Assembly: GCA_021808205.1 (NCBI GenBank)
Contig: JAKBCD010000024.1
Span: forward strand, 1-10,594
DNA length: 10,594 nucleotides
From: Pseudomonadota bacterium
GTDB taxonomy: Bacteria > Pseudomonadota > Alphaproteobacteria > Acetobacterales > Acetobacteraceae
Direction of reading: 5' to 3'
The notes beneath the pieces were generated by a model. That model ran no database searches, had not been told where the DNA came from, and was given only the letters and a program-made list of their open reading frames with translations. Made by a program: the position numbers and the translations under genes. Each line of letters opens with the position of its first letter. Position 1 is the stretch's first letter. Positions 1 to 6,789 of this stretch are shown one piece after another.

Positions 1-600
1 ATTCGGGTCCGCGGACCAGGTCAAAAACTCCGCCACATCCGCCGCTTCCTGCGCCGTGGTCGCTTTGGTGCCGTCAGCGTAGGTCACGGCGTCATCGTGC
101 AGAACGGCGGGCATGAAAACCTGCCCTCCTGGAAAGGCGGCGTTGTAATTACTGCCCGGCAGCAGCGTTACACCCGCCGGGGCCGGACCAAAGCCGGTGA
201 GAAACCGGTAAATATAATCCGTACCGCCGGCGCGCTGCGCGACGATGCTGGAAAGGTCAGGTGGCACGGCCCCACTCATGCTCATCGCCGCCGGTTCCTT
301 GAACCGGGAGTCCGGCGTCGCGGCGCTGCCATCGCTTAGCTTCACGCTGGCGGCAATGCCCGCCACCTGTGCGGGCGTCAGTCCCAGCGCCTGCAAATCC
401 CGGTAATGCAGCGCATCCATGCCATGGCAGCTCGCGCATACGCCCTGGTACACGGCAAAGCCGCGCTGGGCCGCGGCAAGGTCAATGCTGCCAAACGTCC
501 CCGCGGACTGGAACCGTAGCGGGGAAAGCGTGTCCTCTGCATGCGCGGCAACCCCCGCCAGCAGCCCGACCGCCAGCAGCGGAGCAAAAAAACGGCGCAT
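1..600 (-). CDS. petC: cytochrome c1 of a bc1-type complex (C-terminus cut by window edge)
   Basis: Two hundred codons are visible in an open frame that runs off the left edge. Residues 1-22 look like a Sec signal peptide (MRRFF, then a hydrophobic stretch, then AHA). The heme-attachment motif CASCH is at residues 55-59 (bases 424-438), followed by HYRDL. Further cytochrome c1 hallmarks are PPDLS (113-117), DYIYRFLTGF (128-137), YNAAFPGG (152-159), a probable axial Met in FMPAVL (Met163), and a DGT..T..Q.A.DV..FL.W segment near 177-195. The C-terminal membrane anchor lies outside the window. I chose the ATG at 600 because a GGAGG lies 7 nt upstream; an in-frame ATG at 603 overlaps the petB stop (ATGA) but is only 4 nt from the GGAGG. 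It is translationally coupled to petB. In the family this subunit carries electrons from the Rieske cluster to cytochrome c. Unlike its two operon partners, it keeps its cofactor motif in the visible part. Confidence 0.93.
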   Translation of the reverse strand, partial: MRRFFAPLLAVGLLAGVAAHAEDTLSPLRFQSAGTFGSIDLAAAQRGFAVYQGVCASCHGMDALHYRDLQALGLTPAQVAGIAASVKLSDGSAATPDSRFKEPAAMSMSGAVPPDLSSIVAQRAGGTDYIYRFLTGFGPAPAGVTLLPGSNYNAAFPGGQVFMPAVLHDDAVTYADGTKATTAQEAADVAEFLTWSADPN

Positions 601-1706
601 CATGCAGCCTCCATCATCGTTACCAGCGGCGTGAGCACCAGGAAGTGAAAAAAGAACCAGAACGTTAGCAGCTCCGGCAGCCCTGAACCCATGGGAAAGG
701 CCGTCACTAAGCCCAGCGCCAGCACATCAAGCCCCAGCAGCCAAGTCAATACCATGTAAAACCGCCCAGGTGGGGCGCCGCCGGAACGATCCAGCCAGGG
801 CAGCGCATAGAGCACCGCCACCGCCGCGATCACCGCCCAGATATGCCCCGCCACACCGGAAAACACCCCCGCCAGCCCTGCAACAGGGGTAAGATACCAT
901 GGATAGGAGATGGAGACCGGCACCACCATGGTACTTGCCGGAATCGCATTCTGCGCACCCAGCCCCCAATGCGGCGCAAAGCCGAGCAACACGGCGAAAA
1001 CCAGCGCCAGCACCGAAAGTGCCGCGAAATACTGCGCCGCATAGACCGGCCAGAACGCCACCAGCCGCCCTTGCGGCACCGCCTGCGCCCTGCGCGTGGC
1101 GGCACGGGCCATCAGGATGATCCCGACCGCACAAAACGCCAGCAGCACATGGAACACCAAAAGCCGCGCCAGCGTGGCACCGCCCACCGGGCCACCGAAG
1201 AACCACATGGCCACCGCGCCGGGAAAACCGGAGAGCGTCATCGCCGCGCCAGTTGCGTTGAATAGAGACCAATAGCCCCCCGCCCCACCATCCAGCACAA
1301 AGCCCAGCCAGCCGGTGAGCAGTAGCACCGCCAGCAGCTTCACCCAAAGCATCCAGCCGAACTCAGCCGGGGCACGGTAGCCGCGCACCAGCACCGTGTG
1401 GAACAGCTTCAGATACAGCAGCGCAAAGGCAAGGCTGGCGCCAATCTGGTGATAGCTCAGCACCAGCCAGCCGCCGCGCACCTCATGCGCGATGCCTTGC
1501 AGCGAGGCATAAGCCTGTCGCGGGTTGTAATAGACGCTGAGCACCGCGCCCGAGGCCAGCAGCACCGCCAGCAACACGCCCAAAAGTGCTGGGAGTACCG
1601 CCAGCCAAGACGCGCCCGGCGCCCGGCGCTCACGCAACATCGCGCATAAACAACTCATCCCAGGCATGCGCGATGCCAACCAGCCTTGCTTCGCTTCCGT
1701 TTGCAT
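600..1706 (-). CDS. petB: divergent cytochrome b of a bc1-type complex, lacking heme bH ligands
   Basis: This 368-residue membrane protein aligns over its whole length with bc1 cytochrome b: several hydrophobic helices, GW..SYHQIGAS (79-91), TLARLLVFH (178-186), NAIPAS (253-258) and LPWLDRS (302-308). Heme bL ligands are present as His86 and His186. The bH ligands expected 14 residues after each are Lys100 and Ala200 (Met199 beside it). The Qo motif PEWY reads YPWY (268-271), the PWGQ loop reads DGGA (139-142), and the Qi-site Lys-Asp pair reads Gln225-Tyr226. The frame has no stop or frameshift, so this is not a simple pseudogene. The start is the ATG at 1706, 11 nt after the petA stop with AAGGA upstream; the frame stays open to 1880, but that extension would overlap petA. 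Normal family members oxidise and reduce quinol through two b hemes. This one probably binds only bL, and its function is unclear. Confidence 0.9.
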   Translation of the reverse strand: MQTEAKQGWLASRMPGMSCLCAMLRERRAPGASWLAVLPALLGVLLAVLLASGAVLSVYYNPRQAYASLQGIAHEVRGGWLVLSYHQIGASLAFALLYLKLFHTVLVRGYRAPAEFGWMLWVKLLAVLLLTGWLGFVLDGGAGGYWSLFNATGAAMTLSGFPGAVAMWFFGGPVGGATLARLLVFHVLLAFCAVGIILMARAATRRAQAVPQGRLVAFWPVYAAQYFAALSVLALVFAVLLGFAPHWGLGAQNAIPASTMVVPVSISYPWYLTPVAGLAGVFSGVAGHIWAVIAAVAVLYALPWLDRSGGAPPGRFYMVLTWLLGLDVLALGLVTAFPMGSGLPELLTFWFFFHFLVLTPLVTMMEAA

Positions 1707-1716
1707 ATCCACGTCC

Positions 1717-2274
1717 TTAACCAAGCTGGATCTGATCGTCGTTAATGAAGGTAAACCGCGGTATTGCGAGGTTACGCTTCGCCGGGCCGGAACGCACGCG
1801 CCCCAGCACATCGTATTGGCTGCCGTCGCAAGGGCATATCCAGCCATCGTAATTGCCACGCGGGTCAGAAGGGCTATCACCCTCCAACCGGCAGGGCGTG
1901 CCGGTGTTCAGCCCCACCACCACCACAAAATGCCCGTTGCCGGGGGCAACGCGGGAGGAGATCTGCGCAGGGTCGGGCAGATCCGCCATCGCCACCACCG
2001 TGGCGGCGGCAATCTGCGCGTCCGTTAGCCGCCGGATCAATATCGGCATGCCCGCCCATTGGACCGCTTTGGCGCTATTCTCTGGAATGTCCGACACCGT
2101 GATGATGGGCCGAGTCTGCGCCTCGCCGGCGGCATCGGGGTTCAGCGCCTCGATCAACGGCCAAGCAACCGAGGCCGCACCGACGGCGCCGCCCGCCATG
2201 GCCAGAATTCTTAAAAAATCGCGCCTGTCGAACCCTGCCGGCACGGCATCCGGATTCGCTGTTGATTCAGCCAT
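1717..2274 (-). CDS. petA: Rieske-family subunit of a bc1-type complex, iron-sulfur ligands mostly lost
   Basis: This 185-residue protein has the build of a bc1 Rieske protein. A twin-arginine signal-anchor (RRDFL, residues 17-21) precedes a hydrophobic helix (about 22-41), followed by GMPILIRR (75-82) and the C-terminal fold with DGWICPCDGSQYD (143-155), GRVRSGPAKRNL (158-169) and IP. The cluster boxes are altered. Box 1, normally CTHLGC, reads NTGTPC (123-128), so the ligand Cys and His are gone and only the disulfide Cys remains. Box 2, normally CPCHGS, reads CPCDGS (147-152), so the His ligand is Asp150. Only one of four [2Fe-2S] ligands remains, while the disulfide pair Cys128/Cys149 is kept. 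It is the first gene of the operon, with AGGGAG 6 nt before the ATG. A standard Rieske protein takes electrons from quinol at the Qo site; this one probably cannot hold the cluster. The family call is firm and the function is not. Confidence 0.9.
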   Translation of the reverse strand: MAESTANPDAVPAGFDRRDFLRILAMAGGAVGAASVAWPLIEALNPDAAGEAQTRPIITVSDIPENSAKAVQWAGMPILIRRLTDAQIAAATVVAMADLPDPAQISSRVAPGNGHFVVVVGLNTGTPCRLEGDSPSDPRGNYDGWICPCDGSQYDVLGRVRSGPAKRNLAIPRFTFINDDQIQLG

Positions 2275-2379
2275 ATTTCGCTCCCTGGAGGATGATCTCT
2301 CCCCTGAAACGCAGCGTGGAGGCAGACCAGAAAAATTTCAAGAGTGGATCGCCCCTGGCGCATGGCCTAAACCGGCCGC

Positions 2380-3234
2380 ATGAACAGTTTGCCCCCGCAT
2401 GAAAGACTAAAGCCCGAGGCCGCCGCCTGGTTCGCCACCCTGCGCGACCGTATCTGCGACGAACTGGAAGAGCTGGAACAGAATGTTGGCCCGCAGCCTG
2501 GCCGGTTTATCCGCACCCGGTGGGAAAGGCCAGGCGGTGGCGGCGGCGAGATGAGCGTGCTGCGCGGGCAGGTTTTTGAGAAAGCCGGGGTGAATATTTC
2601 TGTGGTCGAGGGCGAATTCACCGCGGAATTCGCGAGCCGGATTCCGGGCACCGAGGCGGGAGCAAAATTCTGGGCGGCGGGGATCTCGCTGGTGATTCAT
2701 CCACGCAGCCCAAAAGTGCCAGCCGTGCACATGAACACGCGCATGATCGTGACCGCGAAAGGTTGGTTTGGCGGCGGTGGAGACTTAACCCCGTTGCAAC
2801 CAGGCACCGAAGCCGCCGCCCGAGATGCCGCGTTTTTCCACGCCGCCTATAAAACCGCCTGCGACAAGCACGACCCTGGTTATTACGAAAAATTCAAAAA
2901 ATGGTGCGATGAGTATTTCTACCTGCCGCATAGGGACGAACCGCGCGGTGCTGGGGGCATATTCTATGATTATCTGGATAGTGGCGACGCCGAGGCGGAT
3001 TTCGCCTTCACCCGCGATGTGGGCGAAGCTTTCCTGGCCGCTTATCCGGAAATCGTCAGAAGCCGGATGTATGACACATTCACACCGGAAGAACGCGAGG
3101 CCCAGCTTATCCGCCGGGGGCGGTATGTGGAGTTCAATCTGCTCTACGACCGGGGAACGACATTCGGACTGAAAACCGGCGGGAATACTGAGGCGATCTT
3201 GATGTCCATGCCACCCGAGGTGAAGTGGCCCTGA
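2380..3234 (+). CDS. hemF: oxygen-dependent coproporphyrinogen III oxidase
   Basis: HemF oxidatively decarboxylates coproporphyrinogen III to protoporphyrinogen IX with O2, in the cytoplasm, late in heme synthesis. The 284-residue length is normal for the family. Visible hallmarks are RPGGGGGEM (50-58), HMNTRM (117-122), WFGGGGDLTPL (129-139), CDEYFYLPHRDEPRGAGG (176-193), and the C-terminal GRYVEFNLLYDRGT..GL.TGGN..ILMSMPP block, which is among the most conserved parts of HemF. The ATG at 2380 fits the family N-terminus, but no clear Shine-Dalgarno precedes it; a short imperfect inverted repeat (GGCC TAAACC GGCC, 2365-2378) abuts the start. It is divergent from petABC with 105 nt between the start codons, so the two may share a control region, although I recognise no promoter or operator there. 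The neighbouring operon encodes heme proteins, which gives a loose functional link. Confidence 0.96.
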   Translation: MNSLPPHERLKPEAAAWFATLRDRICDELEELEQNVGPQPGRFIRTRWERPGGGGGEMSVLRGQVFEKAGVNISVVEGEFTAEFASRIPGTEAGAKFWAAGISLVIHPRSPKVPAVHMNTRMIVTAKGWFGGGGDLTPLQPGTEAAARDAAFFHAAYKTACDKHDPGYYEKFKKWCDEYFYLPHRDEPRGAGGIFYDYLDSGDAEADFAFTRDVGEAFLAAYPEIVRSRMYDTFTPEEREAQLIRRGRYVEFNLLYDRGTTFGLKTGGNTEAILMSMPPEVKWP

Positions 3235-3264
3235 CCGAGATTGAAAAGCGCCATCACATTCTGG

Positions 3265-3654
3265 TTATGGCGTGATGCCGACACCGCCCGGCGTGATGAT
3301 AATGGCGGGCGGTGGCGCATAATAAGCCGGCGGTGGCGGCGGCGGCGGCGGATAATAAGGTGGTGGTGGCGCGGCATAGACTGGCGCACCCGGCACCCAG
3401 GCCGGTGCCGGGCCGAGATAACCGTAGCCCGGCCCCCAACCGGCGAACCAATGCCAGCGATGGTCGTCATCCCACCAGCCATGGCCGTGCCAGTCATTAT
3501 AGCCACGTCCATCCCAGCCGCCCCCGCCGCCATCCCAATGGCCGCCATGATCTCCATGATCTCCATGGTCAGCATCGGCCAAGGCGGGCGCTGCGCCCGC
3601 AGCCGCCATACAGGCCGCCAGAACGCATCCCAAGAGCAATTGTTTAGCCATCAT
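3265..3654 (-). CDS. small exported His/Gly/Trp/Pro-rich protein, function unknown
   Basis: I do not recognise a family. The product is 129 residues. Residues 1-26 form an export signal (MMAKQLLLGCVLAAC, then an Ala-rich stretch ending ALA); LAAC at 12-15 could also be read as a lipobox, so either a free secreted protein or a lipoprotein is possible. The mature part starts with HGD repeats (His30, 33, 36, 39), then a Gly/Trp/Asp/His region to about residue 73 with eight His and eight Trp in total, then a Gly/Tyr linker, and a Pro/Tyr-rich tail (91-117) containing a run of eight prolines. The composition suggests surface exposure and possible metal binding, which is inference. AGGGGA lies 6 nt before the ATG at 3654 and 9 nt before a second ATG at 3651, so either could be used. 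It is convergent with hemF, 30 nt apart, and appears monocistronic. Confidence 0.75.
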   Translation of the reverse strand: MMAKQLLLGCVLAACMAAAGAAPALADADHGDHGDHGGHWDGGGGGWDGRGYNDWHGHGWWDDDHRWHWFAGWGPGYGYLGPAPAWVPGAPVYAAPPPPYYPPPPPPPPAYYAPPPAIIITPGGVGITP

Positions 3655-3850
3655 GGGTCTTCCCCTTCGAATCTCGCAGGAAATATGGGGTGGTGGATGT
3701 GGCGATACGATACTCCCTGCAGGGCGCAATCATGGCGGCACCAGGTGTTTTTATTTAATTTATTAAAATCATGAGGATACCTAAAAAAGCTCTTGCGAAA
3801 CAGGGCAGAATGACTCAAGACTCGGCCACACTTATCTTTTGTCGATTGTC

Positions 3851-3864
3851 AAGGAACTATTTTG
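3851..3864 (+). promoter_or_regulatory. ribosome binding site deciding a TTG start
   Basis: AAGGA at 3851-3855 is followed 6 nt later by TTG at 3862, in frame with the FtsB-like protein. No ATG or GTG lies at a better place, and the first residues after the TTG (LRAIKNR) form the short basic cytoplasmic tail expected before the membrane segment. Confidence 0.7.
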
Positions 3865-4185
3865 CTTCGCGCAATAAAAAACCGTCTTCGTGGATTGGTG
3901 GCGCCGGCGGTCTTCCTGGCGCTGACCTATTATTTCGGGTGGAACGCTGTCCACGGCAAAAGTGGGCTGGAAGCCCAGTTGGTGCAGCGCCAGCAATTGC
4001 AGGCAGCCCAGGCCCAGGCGGCCGCGGCGCAGCAGAGCCTGATGGCATGGCAGACCAAGGTGGCGGACCTTTCCGCCCAGAGCATAGCGCCAGACATGCT
4101 GGACGAAGAGGCGCGGGAAGTGCTGAACCTCGCCAACCCGAACGATCTGGTCATAGACCTGCCGTCGCAGAAATCTTCCGACTGA
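3862..4185 (+). CDS. ftsB: FtsB/DivIC-like septum formation initiator
   Basis: This 107-residue protein has the FtsB layout: a short basic N-terminal tail (LRAIKNRLR), one membrane segment (about 12-28), then a Gln/Ala-rich coiled coil (about 34-75), and the conserved end PDMLDEEAREVLNLANPNDLV (77-97), which matches the L-DE-AR--L--A-P-E-V pattern of alphaproteobacterial family members. FtsB bridges FtsL and FtsQ in the divisome at the inner membrane, with the coiled coil on the periplasmic side. It starts with TTG at 3862, supported by AAGGA 6 nt upstream. It lies 233 nt upstream of pdhA on the same strand, an arrangement common in alphaproteobacteria. A hairpin in that gap suggests it may be transcribed apart from the pdh genes. 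The family call is good; the exact symbol is by analogy. Confidence 0.85.
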   Translation: MLRAIKNRLRGLVAPAVFLALTYYFGWNAVHGKSGLEAQLVQRQQLQAAQAQAAAAQQSLMAWQTKVADLSAQSIAPDMLDEEAREVLNLANPNDLVIDLPSQKSSD

Positions 4186-4288
4186 TCATTTCCTTTTATC
4201 GGGCAGCCTTGGTATGGGCATGGCCTCAACGCCGGCGGATTGTAATTTTATTTCGCCGACTGATCTCTCCTTGACGGCATCCAGTATC

Positions 4289-4320
4289 AATTAACCGTTT
4301 TCAGGTTAATTCTGTTTTTT
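4289..4320 (+). terminator. inverted repeat with T-run between ftsB and pdhA (terminator or operator)
   Basis: AATTAACC (4289-4296) and GGTTAATT (4304-4311) are perfect 8-bp inverted arms around a 7-nt loop, followed by a run of six T at 4315-4320. The stem plus T-run fits an intrinsic terminator for ftsB, which ends 103 nt upstream. The stem is only 25% GC, weak for a terminator in this GC-rich DNA, so a regulator-binding palindrome ahead of pdhA, which starts 98 nt downstream, is the main alternative. Confidence 0.45.
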
Positions 4321-4418
4321 GCGCTTGCGAAGAAGATCTTTACAAATCTTTCTCTTGCGCGTTGCGGTAAATTTGGCCTAGCTGCCGGTGAATTGTGCAT
4401 AACCGGGAGCCAACACAT

Positions 4419-5435
4419 ATGGCCGCAAGCCCTGACAGAGCCAGGAAAACCAACGCCAAAAAGCCCGCCAGCGCCATGGACAGAGACGAGCTGCTGGACG
4501 CCTATGGGCACATGCTGCTGATCCGCCGTTTCGAGGAAAAGGCCGGGCAGCTTTACGGCATGGGCCTCATCGCGGGTTTCTGCCATCTCTATATCGGGCA
4601 GGAGGCCGTCGTCATTGGCATGCAGCATTGCCTCAAGGATGGCGACGAGGTGATCACCTCCTACCGCGACCATGGCCATATGCTGGCCACCGGCATGGAC
4701 CCGAAAGGCGTGATGGCCGAACTGACCGGGCGCAGCGGCGGTTACTCCAGAGGCAAGGGCGGCTCCATGCACATGTTCAGCAAGGAGAAAGGCTTCTTCG
4801 GCGGGCATGGCATCGTCGGCGCGCAGGTCTCGCTCGGCACCGGCATCGCCTTCTCCAACTGGTACCGCCAGAACGATTCTGTCTGCCTGACCTATTACGG
4901 CGAAGGCGCTTCCAACCAGGGTCAGGTTTATGAAAGCTACAATTTGGCTTCGCTGATGAAGCTGCCTGTGGTGTTCATCATCGAGAACAACCGTTACGCG
5001 ATGGGCACCTCGGTTGAGCGCGCCACCGCCTCTACCGATCTTTCCCATAACGGTCAGCCCTGGGGCATGCCGAGCCTGGCGGTGGATGGCATGGACGTGC
5101 TGGCGGTGAAGGCGGCGGGCGAGCTGGCCGTGGCGCATTGCCGCGCCGGCAAGGGGCCGTTCTTGCTGGAGATGAAAACCTATCGTTATCGCGGGCATTC
5201 CATGTCCGACCCCGCGAAATACCGCACCCGCGAAGAAGTGCAGAAAATGCGCGCCGAGCATGACTGCCTGGATTCCGCCAAGAAGAAACTGGAGGAACTG
5301 GGTGTTTCCGAAGCGGAGCTGAAGACGCTGGATGACAACATTAAAGCGCGCGTGCAGGCGGCTGCGGAATTCGCGCAGGCTTCGCCCGAGCCAGACCCCG
5401 CCGAGCTTTATACCGATGTGCTGGTGGAGGGCTAA
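4419..5435 (+). CDS. pdhA: pyruvate dehydrogenase E1 component, alpha subunit
   Basis: With PdhB it forms the thiamine-diphosphate-dependent E1, which decarboxylates pyruvate and passes the acetyl group to lipoyl domains. The 338-residue length is normal for alphaproteobacterial E1 alpha. Visible motifs are [12 protein letters not shown] (36-47), GQEAV (60-64), YRDHGH (82-87), GGSMH (114-118), the thiamine-diphosphate/Mg motif GEGASNQG (161-168) ending in NN (190-191), and the [11 protein letters not shown] loop (255-265) that corresponds to the phosphorylation loop of mitochondrial E1. GEG stands in place of the more usual GDG, a conservative change. The start is the ATG at 4419, preceded by GGGAG with a 9-nt gap; an in-frame GTG at 4395 would add eight poorly matching residues. 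It is the first gene of pdhA-pdhB-pdhC-lpd, with only 4 nt before pdhB. An Ala/Lys-rich N-terminal tail precedes the domain. Confidence 0.97.
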   Translation: MAASPDRARKTNAKKPASAMDRDELLDAYGHMLLIRRFEEKAGQLYGMGLIAGFCHLYIGQEAVVIGMQHCLKDGDEVITSYRDHGHMLATGMDPKGVMAELTGRSGGYSRGKGGSMHMFSKEKGFFGGHGIVGAQVSLGTGIAFSNWYRQNDSVCLTYYGEGASNQGQVYESYNLASLMKLPVVFIIENNRYAMGTSVERATASTDLSHNGQPWGMPSLAVDGMDVLAVKAAGELAVAHCRAGKGPFLLEMKTYRYRGHSMSDPAKYRTREEVQKMRAEHDCLDSAKKKLEELGVSEAELKTLDDNIKARVQAAAEFAQASPEPDPAELYTDVLVEG

Positions 5436-5439
5436 AGCC

Positions 5440-6771
5440 ATGACCGATATTCTGATGCCCGCCCTCTCCCCCACGATGACCGAGGGCACGCTCGCCAAAT
5501 GGCTAAAAAAAGTCGGGGATGAAGTGAAGTCCGGCGATGTGATCGCTGAGATCGAGACCGACAAGGCGACCATGGAAGTGGAAGCCGTGGATGAAGGCAC
5601 CCTGACCGAGATTCTGGTGGCGGAAGGCACCGAGGGCGTGGCGGTGAATGCCGTGATCGCCAGGCTGAATGGCGGTTCTGAGGCCGCTCAACCTGCCCCG
5701 GCACCCAAGGCTGAGGCCCCAGCGCCTGCCGCCCCGGCCAGGCCGCAGAAAACCGCTGCCACCGCGCGAGAACCGGTTGAGAAAGAATGGGGTGCAACCA
5801 AGACCATGACCGTGCGCGAGGCGTTGCGCGAGGCGATGGTGGCCGAGATGCGCGCTGACAAGGACGTATTCCTGATGGGCGAGGAAGTCGCCCAATATCA
5901 GGGCGCTTACAAAATCAGCCAGGGGATGCTGGACGAGTTCGGCCCCCGCCGCGTGATCGACACACCCATCACCGAGCATGGTTTCACCGGCATGGCCGTG
6001 GGTGCGGCGATGAACGGGCTGAAGCCGATCCTGGAATTCATGACCTTCAACTTCGCCATGCAGGCGATCGACCAGATCATCAATTCCGCCGCCAAGACGC
6101 TTTATATGTCCGGCGGGCAGATGGGCGCTTCCATCGTGTTCCGTGGCCCTAACGGGGCTGCGGCGCGCGTCGGCGCGCAACATTCGCAATGCTTCGCCTC
6201 CTGGTATGCGCATTGCCCTGGGCTGAAGGTTGTCGCCCCGTGGTCCGCCGCCGATGCCAAGGGCCTGCTGCGCGCGGCCATCCGTGACCCCAACCCGGTG
6301 ATCTTCCTGGAAAACGAGATCCTCTACGGCCATAGCTTCGAGGTGCCGGAGGATGAGGATTTCATCCTGCCCATCGGCAAGGCGAAGGTGGAGCGCGAAG
6401 GCTCGGATGTAACCATCATCAGCTTCTCGATCATGGTGGATACGGCGCTGAAGGCCGCCGAGGTGTTGGCCGAGCAGGGCATTTCCGCCGAGGTTATCAA
6501 TCTGCGGACCATCCGCCCGCTGGATATCGAGACCATCGCGGCCTCGGTGAAGAAAACCAGCCGCGTGGTGAGCCTGGAAGAAGGCTGGCCGTTTGCTGGC
6601 ATCGGGGCAGAGATTATCGCCGTGGTGACCGAGCATTGCTTCGACTGGCTGGACGCCCCGCCCGCCCGCGTGGCCGGTGTGGACGTGCCGATGCCTTATG
6701 CGGCCAACCTCGAAAAACTGGCGCTGCCCCAGCCTGACTGGGTTGTGGACGCTGTGAAAAAACTGTTCTGA
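5440..6771 (+). CDS. pdhB: pyruvate dehydrogenase E1 component, beta subunit with N-terminal lipoyl domain
   Basis: This 443-residue protein has three parts. Residues 1-77 are a lipoyl domain with the lipoylated Lys42 in [11 protein letters not shown]. Residues 80-118 form an Ala/Pro-rich flexible linker. Residues 121-443 are the E1 beta transketolase-like domain, with [12 protein letters not shown] (147-158), [14 protein letters not shown] (171-184), FRGPNGA (234-240), QHSQ (247-250) and the C-terminal [14 protein letters not shown] segment (379-392). E1 beta shapes the thiamine diphosphate site with E1 alpha. Most bacterial E1 beta subunits lack the lipoyl domain; the fusion is known from alphaproteobacteria such as Sinorhizobium and Zymomonas. 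The start is the ATG at 5440, exactly where the lipoyl domain begins; the open frame extends upstream to 5332, but only over pdhA. The lipoyl part is nearly the same as that of PdhC, at DNA level too. Confidence 0.97.
   Translation: MTDILMPALSPTMTEGTLAKWLKKVGDEVKSGDVIAEIETDKATMEVEAVDEGTLTEILVAEGTEGVAVNAVIARLNGGSEAAQPAPAPKAEAPAPAAPARPQKTAATAREPVEKEWGATKTMTVREALREAMVAEMRADKDVFLMGEEVAQYQGAYKISQGMLDEFGPRRVIDTPITEHGFTGMAVGAAMNGLKPILEFMTFNFAMQAIDQIINSAAKTLYMSGGQMGASIVFRGPNGAAARVGAQHSQCFASWYAHCPGLKVVAPWSAADAKGLLRAAIRDPNPVIFLENEILYGHSFEVPEDEDFILPIGKAKVEREGSDVTIISFSIMVDTALKAAEVLAEQGISAEVINLRTIRPLDIETIAASVKKTSRVVSLEEGWPFAGIGAEIIAVVTEHCFDWLDAPPARVAGVDVPMPYAANLEKLALPQPDWVVDAVKKLF
5557..5594 (+). repeat. 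direct repeat copy 1, lipoyl-domain core in pdhB
   Basis: This 38-bp stretch around the lipoyl-lysine codon is identical to 6910-6947 in pdhC. The flanking lipoyl coding DNA is also very similar, including a further shared 25-bp block (GGCGTGGCGGTGAATGCCGT followed by GATCG) near the end of each domain. Confidence 0.9.
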
Positions 6772-6774
6772 TCC

Positions 6775-6789
6775 GGGAGGCGTTCCAAC
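6775..6789 (+). promoter_or_regulatory. strong ribosome binding site of pdhC
   Basis: GGGAGG at 6775-6780 lies 9 nt before the pdhC ATG in the 18-nt gap after the pdhB stop. It is the closest match to a full Shine-Dalgarno in the pdh cluster, in keeping with the need for many E2 core subunits. Confidence 0.6.

Noticed and set aside
1707..1880. N-terminal extension of petB up to 1880
   Set aside because: It would overlap the 3' end of petA, and the added residues do not resemble cytochrome b. The ATG at 1706 has a Shine-Dalgarno and fits the family.
1825..1908. Frameshift or sequencing error as the cause of the odd Rieske boxes
   Set aside because: Sequence on both sides and between the boxes stays in frame and matches the family, and the changes are separate codon substitutions in two places.
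3249..3272. CGCCAT/ATGGCG inverted repeat between hemF and the convergent small gene, as a bidirectional terminator
   Set aside because: Only 6 bp with a 12-nt loop, no T-run on either side, and it overlaps the stop codon of the minus-strand gene.
3754..3767. AT-rich palindrome TTTAATTTATTAAA as a defined operator or promoter
   Set aside because: It probably marks promoter-like DNA between the divergent small gene and ftsB, but no paired -35/-10 elements fit in either direction, so I do not call a site.
3771..4274. Plus-strand open frame overlapping the FtsB-like gene in another frame
   Set aside because: Low-complexity Gly/Arg/Pro composition, no motif, and the FtsB-like frame has a good ribosome binding site and a recognisable layout.
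4287..5630. Minus-strand open frame of 447 codons opposite pdhA
   Set aside because: Antisense shadow of pdhA, with no ribosome binding site or family motif.
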